A stretch of DNA of 64,000 nucleotides, taken from the NCBI RefSeq assembly GCF_038070005.1, contig NZ_JBBPCO010000002.1, forward strand, positions 62,001 through 126,000, read 5' to 3'. This document shows, piece by piece, positions 55,183 through 62,083 of the stretch. The notes beneath the pieces were generated by a model. The model worked only from the letters and a program-made list of their open reading frames with translations. It made no database searches and had not been told where the DNA came from. The stretch comes from Thermithiobacillus plumbiphilus (GTDB taxonomy: Bacteria > Pseudomonadota > Gammaproteobacteria > Acidithiobacillales > Thermithiobacillaceae). Position numbers and translations under genes: made by a program. Positions within the stretch are counted from its first letter, which is position 1. Each line of letters begins with the position of its first letter.

Positions 55183-55610
55183 TAAACGGGCATGCCGTAG
55201 AACAATTTCCAGAGAAGTTCTTCCACGCGTCTCGCCCCCAGTTCCGACATGGACACTTCCAGCGGCGTCATGCCGTGCAGCAAAGGGTGCGGCGTGTTCA
55301 GGAATTCACGGGCATCCTCCCCGGAATCCCAGACCTGCTCGGCCGTCGCATACACCCTGGCCAGGCGCTCGGTCTTCTCCGACTCCTCCGGACTCAAGCG
55401 GTCACGACGACGCTTGTAAGTGGCTTCCGGAACGAGACGATACAACAAGGTTCTGCGCTCTTCCTTTGTACGCGCCAGATGGTCCACGCTGGTGCGAAGG
55501 GCTGATTTGGGCAGACCATTGCGCACCATCTCATCGAGCTCGGAAAAGGAGTGGGGGAGTGGCGAGAGCGACATCACGATTGCAATATGCTCGGCAGAGA
55601 CAGAAATCAT
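55182..55610 (-). CDS. Xre/MbcA/ParS-type antitoxin (DUF2384)
   Basis: The C-terminal part DAREFLNTPHPLLHGMTPLE and VEELLWKLFYG is the toxin-binding DUF2384 domain; the preceding helical part resembles the Xre-like DNA-binding half. I used the ATG at 55610, giving 142 residues, because a 9-bp inverted repeat then lies wholly upstream; an ATG at 55652 gives 156 residues and starts between the repeat arms. No strong Shine-Dalgarno separates the options. It is expressed with the RES toxin. Confidence 0.82.
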   Translation of the reverse strand: MISVSAEHIAIVMSLSPLPHSFSELDEMVRNGLPKSALRTSVDHLARTKEERRTLLYRLVPEATYKRRRDRLSPEESEKTERLARVYATAEQVWDSGEDAREFLNTPHPLLHGMTPLEVSMSELGARRVEELLWKLFYGMPV

Positions 55611-55617
55611 GGTAGCG

Positions 55618-55661
55618 CGTGGTATCCTTTGAGCCAAAATATTGGTTGTCATGATACCACG
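55618..55661. promoter_or_regulatory. 9-bp inverted repeat, probable operator of the RES-Xre module
   Basis: CGTGGTATC (55618-55626) and GATACCACG (55653-55661) form a perfect 9-bp inverted repeat with a 26-base spacer. It lies just upstream of the likely antitoxin start. Type II antitoxins usually repress their own promoter at such repeats; binding here is inferred. Confidence 0.6.
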
Positions 55662-55687
55662 AAGAAGGTGCGCATCAAGGTAAAAAG

Positions 55688-57589
55688 TTATGACAATCGC
55701 GCGCGAATGGTGAGCGCCAGGTCCGCCGCGCTCAGGCCCTCCAGCGGCAGATATTCGGCCCGCAGTGCCTGGGCGAGCTGGCGGGCGCGGCCGAGCTTGA
55801 TGAAATCCTGCTCGGTATCGAGCACCAGGGCCGGGATACTCTGGGCGGCCAGTTGCTCCGCAAAGGCAAGGCTCTGGGCCCAGGGCTCGGCGCCGGGAGC
55901 CTGCGCGACATTGGCGCGGCCATCGCTCAGGATCACCAGCAGAGGGGCCGCGCCATCTCCCTGCCGCGCCAGGGTCTCGGCGGCCAGTTGCAGGGCGTGG
56001 GCTAGCGGCGTGCGCCCGCCGGTGGGCAGGGATTGCAGAGCGCGCTCGGCCTGCTCGATCTTGCGCGTAGGCGCCAGCACCAGTTCCGCGCTGTCGCCAC
56101 GAAAGGCAATCACCGCCACCTGATCGCGGCGCTGATAGGCATCTTCCAGCAGTCCCAGCACGCAGCCCTTGACGGTCTCCATGCGTCGGTGCGCGCCCAT
56201 GGAACCCGAGGCATCCACCACCAGCAGGATCAGGTTTGCGCCCTTGCCGCGCAGTTGCTGCTCGTGCAGGTCCGCGCGTGTCACCTGGAATGCCGCCGGG
56301 TTGCGTTGCAGGGCATGGCGCAGGGTGGCGTCCAGCGCCAGACGCCCGGGATTTTCAGTCGGCACGGCGCGTACGTAATGGCCCTGGCGGACCTTCGCAC
56401 TGCTGCTGCGCCTTCCGCTGATCTCGCTCTCGCCTTGTACCTGCAGACGCGCCACATTACTGGCTGCACCGGCGGCGAAGACCTGCTCCGAGGCGCCTGC
56501 GCCCGTTTCGCGCGCGTCCTCGCCGGAGGATTCGCCCTCGCGCATATCCTGTTCAGACGGCGGCGGGGGAGGCGGAGCCGGGGGCTCGGGCGCATCCTGC
56601 ATGAGCTGATCGAGCTGATCCCGGTCCAGGCCGGTCTGCTCGAAGGGCTTGCGCCGACGCCGATGCGGCAACACCAGCTCCGCCGCCGTCCGCACATCTT
56701 CCGCCGTCACCTGCCGGCGCCCGTCCAGCGCGGCCAGGGTGCGCGCCGCCTTGTGCATGACGATATCCGCGCGCAGGCTGCTGACCTCGAACTCGCAGCA
56801 AAGCCGGCTGATGAACTCCAGCAGGGCGTCGGAGAGCGTCACCTCCGGCAGCAATTCGCGGGCGGTTTGCAGGCCTGCCTGCAGGGCCGCCGTTTCCGCC
56901 TGCCAGTGCAGGGCAAAGGCGGCCGGATCGGCCTCGAACTGCACGCGTCGGCGTACCACCTCGGCGCGGACGGCGGGGTCACGCGGGGCGCTGACCTCCA
57001 CCATCAGGCCGAAGCGATCCAGCAACTGCGGGCGCAGTTCGCCTTCCTCAAGATTCATGGTGCCGATCAGGGTGATCCGCGCCGGATGGCTGAGCGACAG
57101 CCCCTCGCGCTGCACCGTGTTCACGCCCATGGCGGCGACATCCAGCAGCACATCCACCAGATGATCGGCCAGCAGATTGACCTCATCGATATACAGAATA
57201 CCCCGATGCGCTGATGCCAGCAGGCCCGGCTGGAAGGCCTTGCTGCCCTTCAGCGCGCGCTCGAAATCCAGGCTGCCCAGCACCCGGTCCTCGGTGGCGC
57301 CCAGCGGCAGGTTCACGAAGGGCACGGCGGCATCGATGGGCTCGACCTCCGCCTGACAGGCCGCGCACTCGCCCAAGGCCTCGGTCGGGGCGCAGTTGAA
57401 GGCGCAGCCGGGCACGCGCGGGATGGGCGGCAGCACCGCCGCCAGGCCCCGTGCCGCCGTGCTCTTGGCCGTGCCCTTGTCGCCACGGATGAGCACGCCG
57501 CCCAGGCCGGGATTGACGGCGCAGAGCAACAGCGCGGTCTTCAACGCATCCTGGCCGACGATGGCCGCGAAGGGATAGATCAGGGGCAT
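55688..57589 (-). CDS. chlID: ChlI-ChlD fused chelatase subunit (AAA+ and vWA domains)
   Basis: The 633-residue protein couples ATP hydrolysis to CobN in two-component metal chelatases. Residues 1-330 form a ChlI-type AAA+ module ([20 protein letters not shown]-loop RGDKGTAKST; GILYIDEVNLLADHLVD; GTMNLEEGELRPQLLDRFGL). A proline- and acid-rich linker follows (about 340-400). The C-terminal vWA domain begins LILLVVDASGSMG with a MIDAS site. The ATG at 57589 is chosen over an upstream extension. In the minus-strand order it follows cobN, but 5.1 kb of inserted genes now lie between. Confidence 0.94.
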   Translation of the reverse strand: MPLIYPFAAIVGQDALKTALLLCAVNPGLGGVLIRGDKGTAKSTAARGLAAVLPPIPRVPGCAFNCAPTEALGECAACQAEVEPIDAAVPFVNLPLGATEDRVLGSLDFERALKGSKAFQPGLLASAHRGILYIDEVNLLADHLVDVLLDVAAMGVNTVQREGLSLSHPARITLIGTMNLEEGELRPQLLDRFGLMVEVSAPRDPAVRAEVVRRRVQFEADPAAFALHWQAETAALQAGLQTARELLPEVTLSDALLEFISRLCCEFEVSSLRADIVMHKAARTLAALDGRRQVTAEDVRTAAELVLPHRRRRKPFEQTGLDRDQLDQLMQDAPEPPAPPPPPPSEQDMREGESSGEDARETGAGASEQVFAAGAASNVARLQVQGESEISGRRSSSAKVRQGHYVRAVPTENPGRLALDATLRHALQRNPAAFQVTRADLHEQQLRGKGANLILLVVDASGSMGAHRRMETVKGCVLGLLEDAYQRRDQVAVIAFRGDSAELVLAPTRKIEQAERALQSLPTGGRTPLAHALQLAAETLARQGDGAAPLLVILSDGRANVAQAPGAEPWAQSLAFAEQLAAQSIPALVLDTEQDFIKLGRARQLAQALRAEYLPLEGLSAADLALTIRARLS

Positions 57590-57715
57590 GAAACGATGAA
57601 CTCTCCAGGGTGTGATGAATAAGGAATGTTGGGTTTGCACATACCGGTGTGGCGCGCCTTGTTGGGGGCATCGGAGCGGGCTAGAATAGCAAAGTTACCA
57701 GATTTTGGAGGCATT

Positions 57716-57955
57716 ATGGCTACCGAGGCACTGGAACGACTTCGTTCTGAAATGATGGCCCTTTCCGAGACCGAACGCGCGGAGTTGGCCCATGAGTTGA
57801 TCGAAAGCTTGGATGCGCCCCGGGATAATGATGTTGAAGACGCCTGGGACCGTGAGATCTTGCGCCGAATTTCCGTAGTTGACGACGGGCAGGCCAAACT
57901 GCTGGACCGCGAGGAATTCCGAAGGAGAATACGGGCAGGACTTGGGGTCCGGTAG
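57716..57955 (+). CDS. Addiction-module antitoxin, RelB/ParD-like small helical type
   Basis: The 79-residue protein (MATEALERLRSEMMALSETE, then LAHELIESLDAP) matches the TIGR02574-type addiction module antitoxin family. GGAGG precedes the ATG. Its stop overlaps the GTG start of a ParE-like toxin (TAGTG). It is on the plus strand, against the cobN-chlID direction. Confidence 0.85.
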   Translation: MATEALERLRSEMMALSETERAELAHELIESLDAPRDNDVEDAWDREILRRISVVDDGQAKLLDREEFRRRIRAGLGVR

Positions 57956-58269
57956 TGCGACCTGTACGGATTCTCCAAGAGGCTGCCGAAGAAGTAGCCG
58001 CTGCAGCCAGTTGGTATGACAGGGAACAGTCTGGACTCGGTACGGAATTCTCTGATGCAATAGAAGCTGCCCTTGATCTGATTGAAGAGGATATTCTTCC
58101 TCTCTCCCCCATGCCCGGCAAATCCGGCGCCAAAGGCGCAAAGCGACTCATACTCAAGCGGTTCCCGTACGACATGGTTGTCACTGAACGAGCCAACGAA
58201 GCGGTTGTGATTGCAGTTGCTCATCATTCGAGAAAGCCTGGCTATTGGCGCGCGCGAATTCGCCCTTAA
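57955..58269 (+). CDS. ParE/RelE-family toxin
   Basis: The 104-residue protein reads LQEAAEEVAAAASWYD, FSDAIEAALDLIE, RLILKRFPYDMVV and AVAHHSRKPGYWRAR, the ParE plasmid-stabilization fold. It starts with GTG directly on the antitoxin stop. ParE homologues inhibit gyrase and RelE homologues cleave mRNA on ribosomes; the target is not decided by sequence. Confidence 0.88.
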   Translation: MRPVRILQEAAEEVAAAASWYDREQSGLGTEFSDAIEAALDLIEEDILPLSPMPGKSGAKGAKRLILKRFPYDMVVTERANEAVVIAVAHHSRKPGYWRARIRP

Positions 58270-58379
58270 CAACTGAGTTATCAGCGCCTAGCAATTCTGT
58301 GTGGCCGCTCCTGATTGTGATTCTGTCATCAAGCCTCAATGAATGGCCTACCTGGCGGGGGAAAGGTCAGTTCCAGAGG

Positions 58380-58730
58380 CTACTCATGCTGAAGGATGTT
58401 GACGAGCCTTCCCATAGGGTCACGTACGTAGAAACGCCGCACGCCCCACGGCTCAACAGCCGGCCCGTACTCTATGCCGATGCCTGCTTCTTGGACGCGA
58501 CGCAGAGCCTCGTCCAGATCATCTACCTCGACGGACAGGTGGGGCACCTCTGTTCCGGACCCGCCCTCGGAGGCAACGCTGATTTGGACTGTCATTCTCG
58601 CATCACCGGTATACGTTCGGATCCAGCCGTGGTCCATAGCCAACTCCAGGCCGAGCACCCCCCGGTAGAATGCGTCTGCCTCCGAGGGATTGGCGGCCTG
58701 AATGTCCGCGATGATACGTTTCACTTTCAT
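58380..58730 (-). CDS. VOC-family (glyoxalase/bleomycin-resistance fold) protein
   Basis: The 116-residue protein has the vicinal oxygen chelate fold: KRIIADIQAANPSEADAFYR, VPHLSVEVDDLDEALRRVQE, WGVRRFYVRDPMGRLVNILQ. The start at 58730 gives the usual N-terminus. Substrate is unknown. Such small VOC genes are frequent in integron cassettes, but no clear attC site was found next to this one. Confidence 0.85.
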   Translation of the reverse strand: MKVKRIIADIQAANPSEADAFYRGVLGLELAMDHGWIRTYTGDARMTVQISVASEGGSGTEVPHLSVEVDDLDEALRRVQEAGIGIEYGPAVEPWGVRRFYVRDPMGRLVNILQHE

Positions 58731-58898
58731 CCGTTTGCCTCGGCAGTTCCCAGTGCGCTCTGGCGGGGCGCGCATCAGCTCGTCCGCTGGAATGCCTTGT
58801 AATGATATTTGAGAATAATCCCACGAACCTGCTTTACCTGATATGGCTTAGCCTTGCTATCCGCTCGCTGCAAATTGATCTTTTCCTCAATACCCACA

Positions 58899-59173
58899 CA
58901 CCCCGGCCCCCTTCTCGGCGTTTCCCCCCGCGCTTCGAGCTGGGCTTCGCTATCGAGATACAACGCTTGCAGGGCCGCCAGGGTCTCGGGTTTGGGCTCG
59001 GCCTACATCTGGCGTTGCGCCGCCGCCAGGCCGCGAGCCGCCGTGCTCTTGGCCATGCCCTTGTCGCCACGGATAAGCACGCCGCCCAGGCCGGGATTGA
59101 CGGCGCAGAGCAGCAGCGCGGTTTTCAGTGCATCCTGGCCGACGATGGCCGCGAAGGGATAGATCAGGGGCAT
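58899..59173 (-). pseudogene. Chimeric scar: head of chlI fused to tail of cobN
   Basis: Bases 59020-59173 match the first 154 bp of chlID (57436-57589) without gaps and with 8 differences. Bases 58899-59023 match the last 125 bp of cobN (62714-62838), again without gaps and with 6 differences. On the minus strand the order is chlI start, then cobN end, the reverse of the present genes. The junction shares CCGC. A 56-residue frame from ATG 59173 stops in the cobN part; its P-loop reads GDKGMAKST. The cobN stop TGA is changed to TGT. It is non-functional. Confidence 0.92.
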
Positions 59174-59243
59174 GGCGGTTCCGGGGTAGTAGGTGGCTCA
59201 GTGCTTATGAACAGGTTTTCGAAGCCCAAAGTGACCAGCAGAC

Positions 59244-59471
59244 TCAATACCTGATTTTGGCAAGAGCGGCAGCCTTTACTTCATTCCAGGGTAGTACATC
59301 ATCAGGGTTGGCAAGGTGGTCTGCGAGACGGCGGTCAAGCTCTGCTTTCTGGGTTTCTGTCAAAGAGGGCACAGCACCGCGACTAATGATCCAATCCCAG
59401 ACAGCCTCAACCAGCTCAATCTGTTCATCAACACTGAGTGCGCTTGCTTGCCGTAGCAATTGTGTATTCAT
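59244..59471 (-). CDS. Orphan addiction-module antitoxin
   Basis: The 75-residue product (LRQASALSVDEQIELVEAVW, then TETQKAELDRRLADHLANP and LPWNEVKAAALAK) is the same TIGR02574-type antitoxin family as the gene at 57716 but is not a close copy. GGAG lies nine bases before the ATG at 59471; an ATG at 59486 is an alternative. No toxin gene follows on the minus strand before the chimeric scar, so the partner is lost or the gene never had one here. Confidence 0.75.
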   Translation of the reverse strand: MNTQLLRQASALSVDEQIELVEAVWDWIISRGAVPSLTETQKAELDRRLADHLANPDDVLPWNEVKAAALAKIRY

Positions 59472-59577
59472 GGCCTTGGGCTCCATTCAAAGCTGACGAG
59501 GTAATTCTAGCGTGCCTCCCCGCCTTGTGTCGACGTACCCACCGCTGCCAATGCGCGCGCCTCCCTCGAATGCCATG

Positions 59578-59874
59578 TTAGGTTTGTTGAAAGAAAATTT
59601 CAGCTTCCATGAAAGTGACCGCACACCCTGAGAGAATTACACGGTCAGCTTTTATCTCGCAAATGATGTTGCCACCACGCTTGGAAACCTGTTTGGCTGC
59701 CAGGGTGGTCTTGCCAAGTTTATTGGCCCAGTACGGAGCGAGCTCACAATGAGCGGAGCCTGTGACGGGGTCTTCGGGGACGCCAAGCTTGGGGGCGAAG
59801 AAGCGGCTGACGAAATCAACATCTATCCCGGGCGAGGTGATGATGACACCACGCAAATCAAGTTGACTTATAGT
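59578..59874 (-). pseudogene. PhzF-family C-terminal fragment
   Basis: The frame contains FVSRFFAPKLGVPEDPVTGS and AHCELAPYWANKLGK, a clear match to the C-terminal catalytic part of PhzF isomerases. About two thirds of the usual 280-300 residues are missing; the fragment begins directly at the attC-like core (59875-59881). Its stop overlaps a GTTAGGT core-like site (59577-59583), so it looks like a truncated gene cassette. Confidence 0.8.
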
Positions 59875-59925
59875 GCATAACAATTTATTCAAGCCGACAC
59901 CGCTTCGCAGCTCGGCTTAGTACCT
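59875..59925 (-). repeat. attC-like site C, interrupted by an IS5-family element
   Basis: The site begins with GCATAAC, then a stem-forming AAGCCG / CGGCTT pair around CGCTTCG, much like the attC sites of aadA cassettes. The site appears to be broken by the insertion sequence at 59929: the outer core GTTAGGC is at 60786-60792 beyond it. Read on the minus strand it closes the truncated methyltransferase cassette and opens the PhzF fragment. Confidence 0.7.
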
Positions 59926-60728
59926 CTAACAAAACCTTTGTATGAAGTTCCAGGCGATAAGGGCACAGCCGAGTTGGAGGAATGCCTGGTGGATGTCGGC
60001 GCGGCGCTCGTAGCGGATACGAAGACGGCGCATGCGGTGCAACCAGGAGAAAGTGCGCTCGACAACCCAGCGATACCTGCCCAGGCGCTCGCGGGATTCG
60101 ATGCCCCGGCGGGCAATGCGGGGGCGAATCCCGCGGCGTTGCAGATACTGGCGCAGGTAGGGGAAATCGTAACCTTTGTCGGCATGCACCTTCTCGGGTC
60201 GGCGGCGAGGACGGCCAGGCAGACCGCGGATGGGGGGAATGGCTTCGAGTACCGGGATGAAGCATTTGGAATCGTGCCGGTTGGCGCCCGAGAGTATTAC
60301 CGCGAGCGGTAGGCCTCGGGCATCGACGGCGAGGTGGTGCTTGCAGCCCAGCTTGCCCCTGTCGGTCGGGTTAGGGCCAGTTTCCGCGCCCCCCGGGGGG
60401 CGGGGATGCTGGCGCCAGCCACCGAGACACGTGTCCAGTCGATCTGGGCATAGGACTGCAAGTGGACCAGCATGACCTGATGCAACTGTTGCCAGACCCC
60501 GGCCGCCTGCCAGTCGCGCAGCCTGCGCCAGCAGGTCATGCCCGAGCCGCAGCCCATCTCTTTGGGGAGATACTCCCAGGGAATGCCGGTGCGCAGTACA
60601 AAGAGGATGCCGGTCAATGCGGCGCGGTCCGGCAGCCGGGGCCGCCCACCTTTCAGGCGCGGCGGATGGGGCGGCAGCAAGGGCTCGATCTTTGACCATA
60701 GGGCATCATCCAGCAGGGGCTTGGCCAT
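59926..60728 (-). CDS. IS5-family transposase, two frames joined by a probable frameshift
   Basis: The first frame starts at ATG 60728 (AAGGAG upstream) with LLDDALWSKIEPLLPPHPP and LTGILFVLRTGIPWEYLPKE. The second frame ends at 59926 with TGPNPTDRGKLGCKHHLAVD, HADKGYDFPYLRQYL and RYRWVVERTFSWLHRMRRL, including DDE residues. The match passes from one frame to the other near the C6G6 run at 60389-60400, a likely programmed-frameshift site of this group. Both halves look intact, so the element may be active. The stop codon overlaps the left target TA. Confidence 0.85.
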
Positions 60729-60787
60729 GACACGCTCCTTTCGATGCAGTCTCAATACGGGCTATGACCATGAAATCACAATTTTGT
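59929..60787 (-). mobile_element. IS5-family insertion sequence (IS427-like), 859 bp
   Basis: Inverted ends read ACAAAA on both sides, flanked by TA on each (59927-59928 and 60788-60789), consistent with a TA target duplication as in IS5 relatives. The length is normal for the IS427 group. It carries a two-frame transposase. It lies inside an attC-like site and truncates a methyltransferase gene. If the repeat includes the flanking CTA/TAG the boundaries shift by up to three bases. Confidence 0.8.
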
Positions 60788-60928
60788 TAGGCGCTGTAAG
60801 TCGCAAACCGAATAGACGCGGGGCAGTAGTGTGTGCAGACGGTCGAGGGTTGGACTGCCTGTATGGACTTCGCTGCTGGCGTAGCCGTCAGCAAGCGCGT
60901 TGAAACGTTGGGGAGAAGATGGATTCAT
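60776..60928 (-). pseudogene. Truncated SAM-methyltransferase, N-terminal 43 residues
   Basis: The frame begins MNPSSPQRFNALADGYASSE, then SPTLDRLHTLL and YSVCD, as in UbiE-like methyltransferases just before the glycine-rich motif I. At this point the IS5-family element ends the gene (LQRLTKL then stop). It belongs to a cassette between attC-like sites B and C. Too short for function. Confidence 0.65.
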
Positions 60929-60944
60929 ATTTTTATTGCTCCTT

Positions 60945-61008
60945 GCCTAAAATGCCAGCTCACCGGCGTGCCGCAAGCGGCACATCCGTGTGGAGCGCTG
61001 GGTTGGGC
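60945..61008 (-). repeat. attC-like site B
   Basis: A 64-bp imperfect palindrome with outer cores GCCTAAA and GTTGGGC (read on the minus strand GCCCAAC, a perfect RYYYAAC). Inner arms CCAGCTCACCGG and CCGTGTGGAGCGCTGG pair, and GTGCCGC pairs with GCGGCAC at the tip. These are the elements of an integron attC recombination site. It ends the VanY-like cassette on the minus strand. Confidence 0.8.
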
Positions 61009-61121
61009 GTAGTAATGGAAAGCGCCCATTCGACAGCCTTGCGGGCGTGAACGCTGTTTGTATCGAACACCGGAAAGGCTGATTCCTGTAGGCGCGGGCG
61101 CAGGGCAACGCTAGGCATCAT
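60960..61121 (-). CDS. Small open frame in the VanY cassette
   Basis: A 53-residue frame (MMPSVALRPRLQESAFPVFD, then SVHARKAVEWALS) preceded by AAGGA and ending inside attC-like site B, a common layout for cassette genes. No family was recognised, and it may be a remnant. Confidence 0.35.
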   Translation of the reverse strand: MMPSVALRPRLQESAFPVFDTNSVHARKAVEWALSITTPNPALHTDVPLAARR

Positions 61122-61153
61122 CTCTTATCCTTCAGTCTCTGTGACTCACACGG

Positions 61154-61693
61154 TCAAGTATCTTCCGCGCAATAGCACCAGTGCCATGGCTCAAAGACAT
61201 AGCCGTATTTGTTTCCGCGTGGGTAGGACAAGGTGAAACCAAAAGAACCGGCGTGCTTCGACAACCAGCCGAAGGCCTCGGTGCTCTCGAATGCTTCCTC
61301 GAACGGTGGACATCCTGGGGTAGCGATATCAATAGCTCGCCCGGTGTGATGCTCGCTATAGCCGGGTGGCGCACTCGCAGAAAGGATTTGCTCAAGCGAT
61401 AACCCCAGGCTCTGCTTCCGGCGGATGATATCCGCTTGTCGACCAAGGCTACGAAAGGCGGAGGCAAGAGACAGCAGAACCCCATCCTGTGCTGCGGCGG
61501 CTGATAGCTGACGCCACGCAATGACGGCCTCTGGAGTAAGCAGGTACTCCCGCCCGTCGGGCCCTGCCTCGGCAAGCACCAGCTCCGCCGGTTCAAAGAA
61601 GAGAGGCAATTGCCGGTGCACAATATACTCAGCCGGCATTCCCAGCTCATCTAGCAGTGCGGTGACACGTATCAGGTATTCGGCCGGCAGCAC
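61154..61693 (-). CDS. VanY-like D,D-carboxypeptidase (M15B family)
   Basis: The product has SAFRSLGRQADI, the zinc-binding GYSEHHTGRAIDI and FEPWHWCY, the three hallmarks of VanY/LAS peptidases that trim D-Ala from peptidoglycan. There is no clear signal peptide, which is odd for a wall enzyme, so it may act on cytosolic peptides or be exported differently. A GTG at 61693 or 61696 next to AAGGAGG is used; translating further upstream reads through the half attC site at 61709. It appears as a mobile gene cassette. Confidence 0.75.
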   Translation of the reverse strand: MLPAEYLIRVTALLDELGMPAEYIVHRQLPLFFEPAELVLAEAGPDGREYLLTPEAVIAWRQLSAAAAQDGVLLSLASAFRSLGRQADIIRRKQSLGLSLEQILSASAPPGYSEHHTGRAIDIATPGCPPFEEAFESTEAFGWLSKHAGSFGFTLSYPRGNKYGYVFEPWHWCYCAEDT

Positions 61694-61708
61694 CACTCCT
61701 CCTTCCGC

Positions 61709-61730
61709 GCATAACGCCTGAGTTAAGCCG
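61709..61730 (-). repeat. Half attC-like site D
   Basis: On the minus strand CGGCTTAACTCAGGC is followed by GTTATGC, matching the right arm and core of aadA-type attC sites. The left arm is absent because the tautomerase gene ends seven bases away. It separates the tautomerase and VanY-like genes. Confidence 0.6.
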
Positions 61731-61737
61731 ACCACTG

Positions 61738-61941
61738 CTATTCTGCCTGCGCTGCTTTCCAGTCGTCCGTGAGCATGCCCGAGAAGCCCCAGTCCTCGTC
61801 GGCAATCTCTTGAATGACGACGTGTGTGTACTCGGGCTTCTTGCCGAGAACACGAACGAGGGAGTCCGTTATGTCCTTAACGATCTCGGCCTTTTGCTGC
61901 CTCGTCGCGCCTTTGGTGATCTGAACGTTTACGTATGGCAT
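61738..61941 (-). CDS. 4-oxalocrotonate tautomerase-family protein
   Basis: The 67-residue protein starts MPYVNVQITKGATRQQKAEI, with the N-terminal catalytic proline (after Met removal) of the tautomerase superfamily, and has THVVIQEIADEDWGFSG. It lies between an attC-like site (61985) and a half attC site (61709), so it looks like a single-gene cassette. Substrate unknown. Confidence 0.85.
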   Translation of the reverse strand: MPYVNVQITKGATRQQKAEIVKDITDSLVRVLGKKPEYTHVVIQEIADEDWGFSGMLTDDWKAAQAE

Positions 61942-61984
61942 AGGGGCTCTTCCATCATGTTTGCGACGTGGCTGAACGTGCCGC

Positions 61985-62062
61985 GCCTAACGTGGAGCTA
62001 AGCGGCGCCCGGAATGTCGCGAAGCGGCATGTAGGGCGTCCGTGTTGAGCGCAGGATTAGAG
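61985..62062 (-). repeat. attC-like site A
   Basis: The plus strand shows core GCCTAAC, inner arms CGCCCGGAATGTCGC and GCGGCATGTAGGGCG that pair across GAA, and outer core ATTAGAG. On the minus strand this ends in GTTAGGC. At 78 bp with an imperfect hairpin it has attC architecture; one core base is degenerate. It closes the cassette carrying the gene at 62084-62515. Confidence 0.75.
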
Positions 62063-62083
62063 CAGAATCTCATAGGGCAACAA

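Noticed and set aside
57626-57672. Possible attC core GTTGGGT before the ParE-type module
   Set aside because: The second core and pairing arms could not be found; the motif alone is too short to support a site.
59505-59583. Further attC site around the GTTAGGT core at 59577
   Set aside because: The core is present, but the DNA on its far side holds direct GGAGGC-type repeats and no pairing arms, so I treat it only as a possible cassette boundary.
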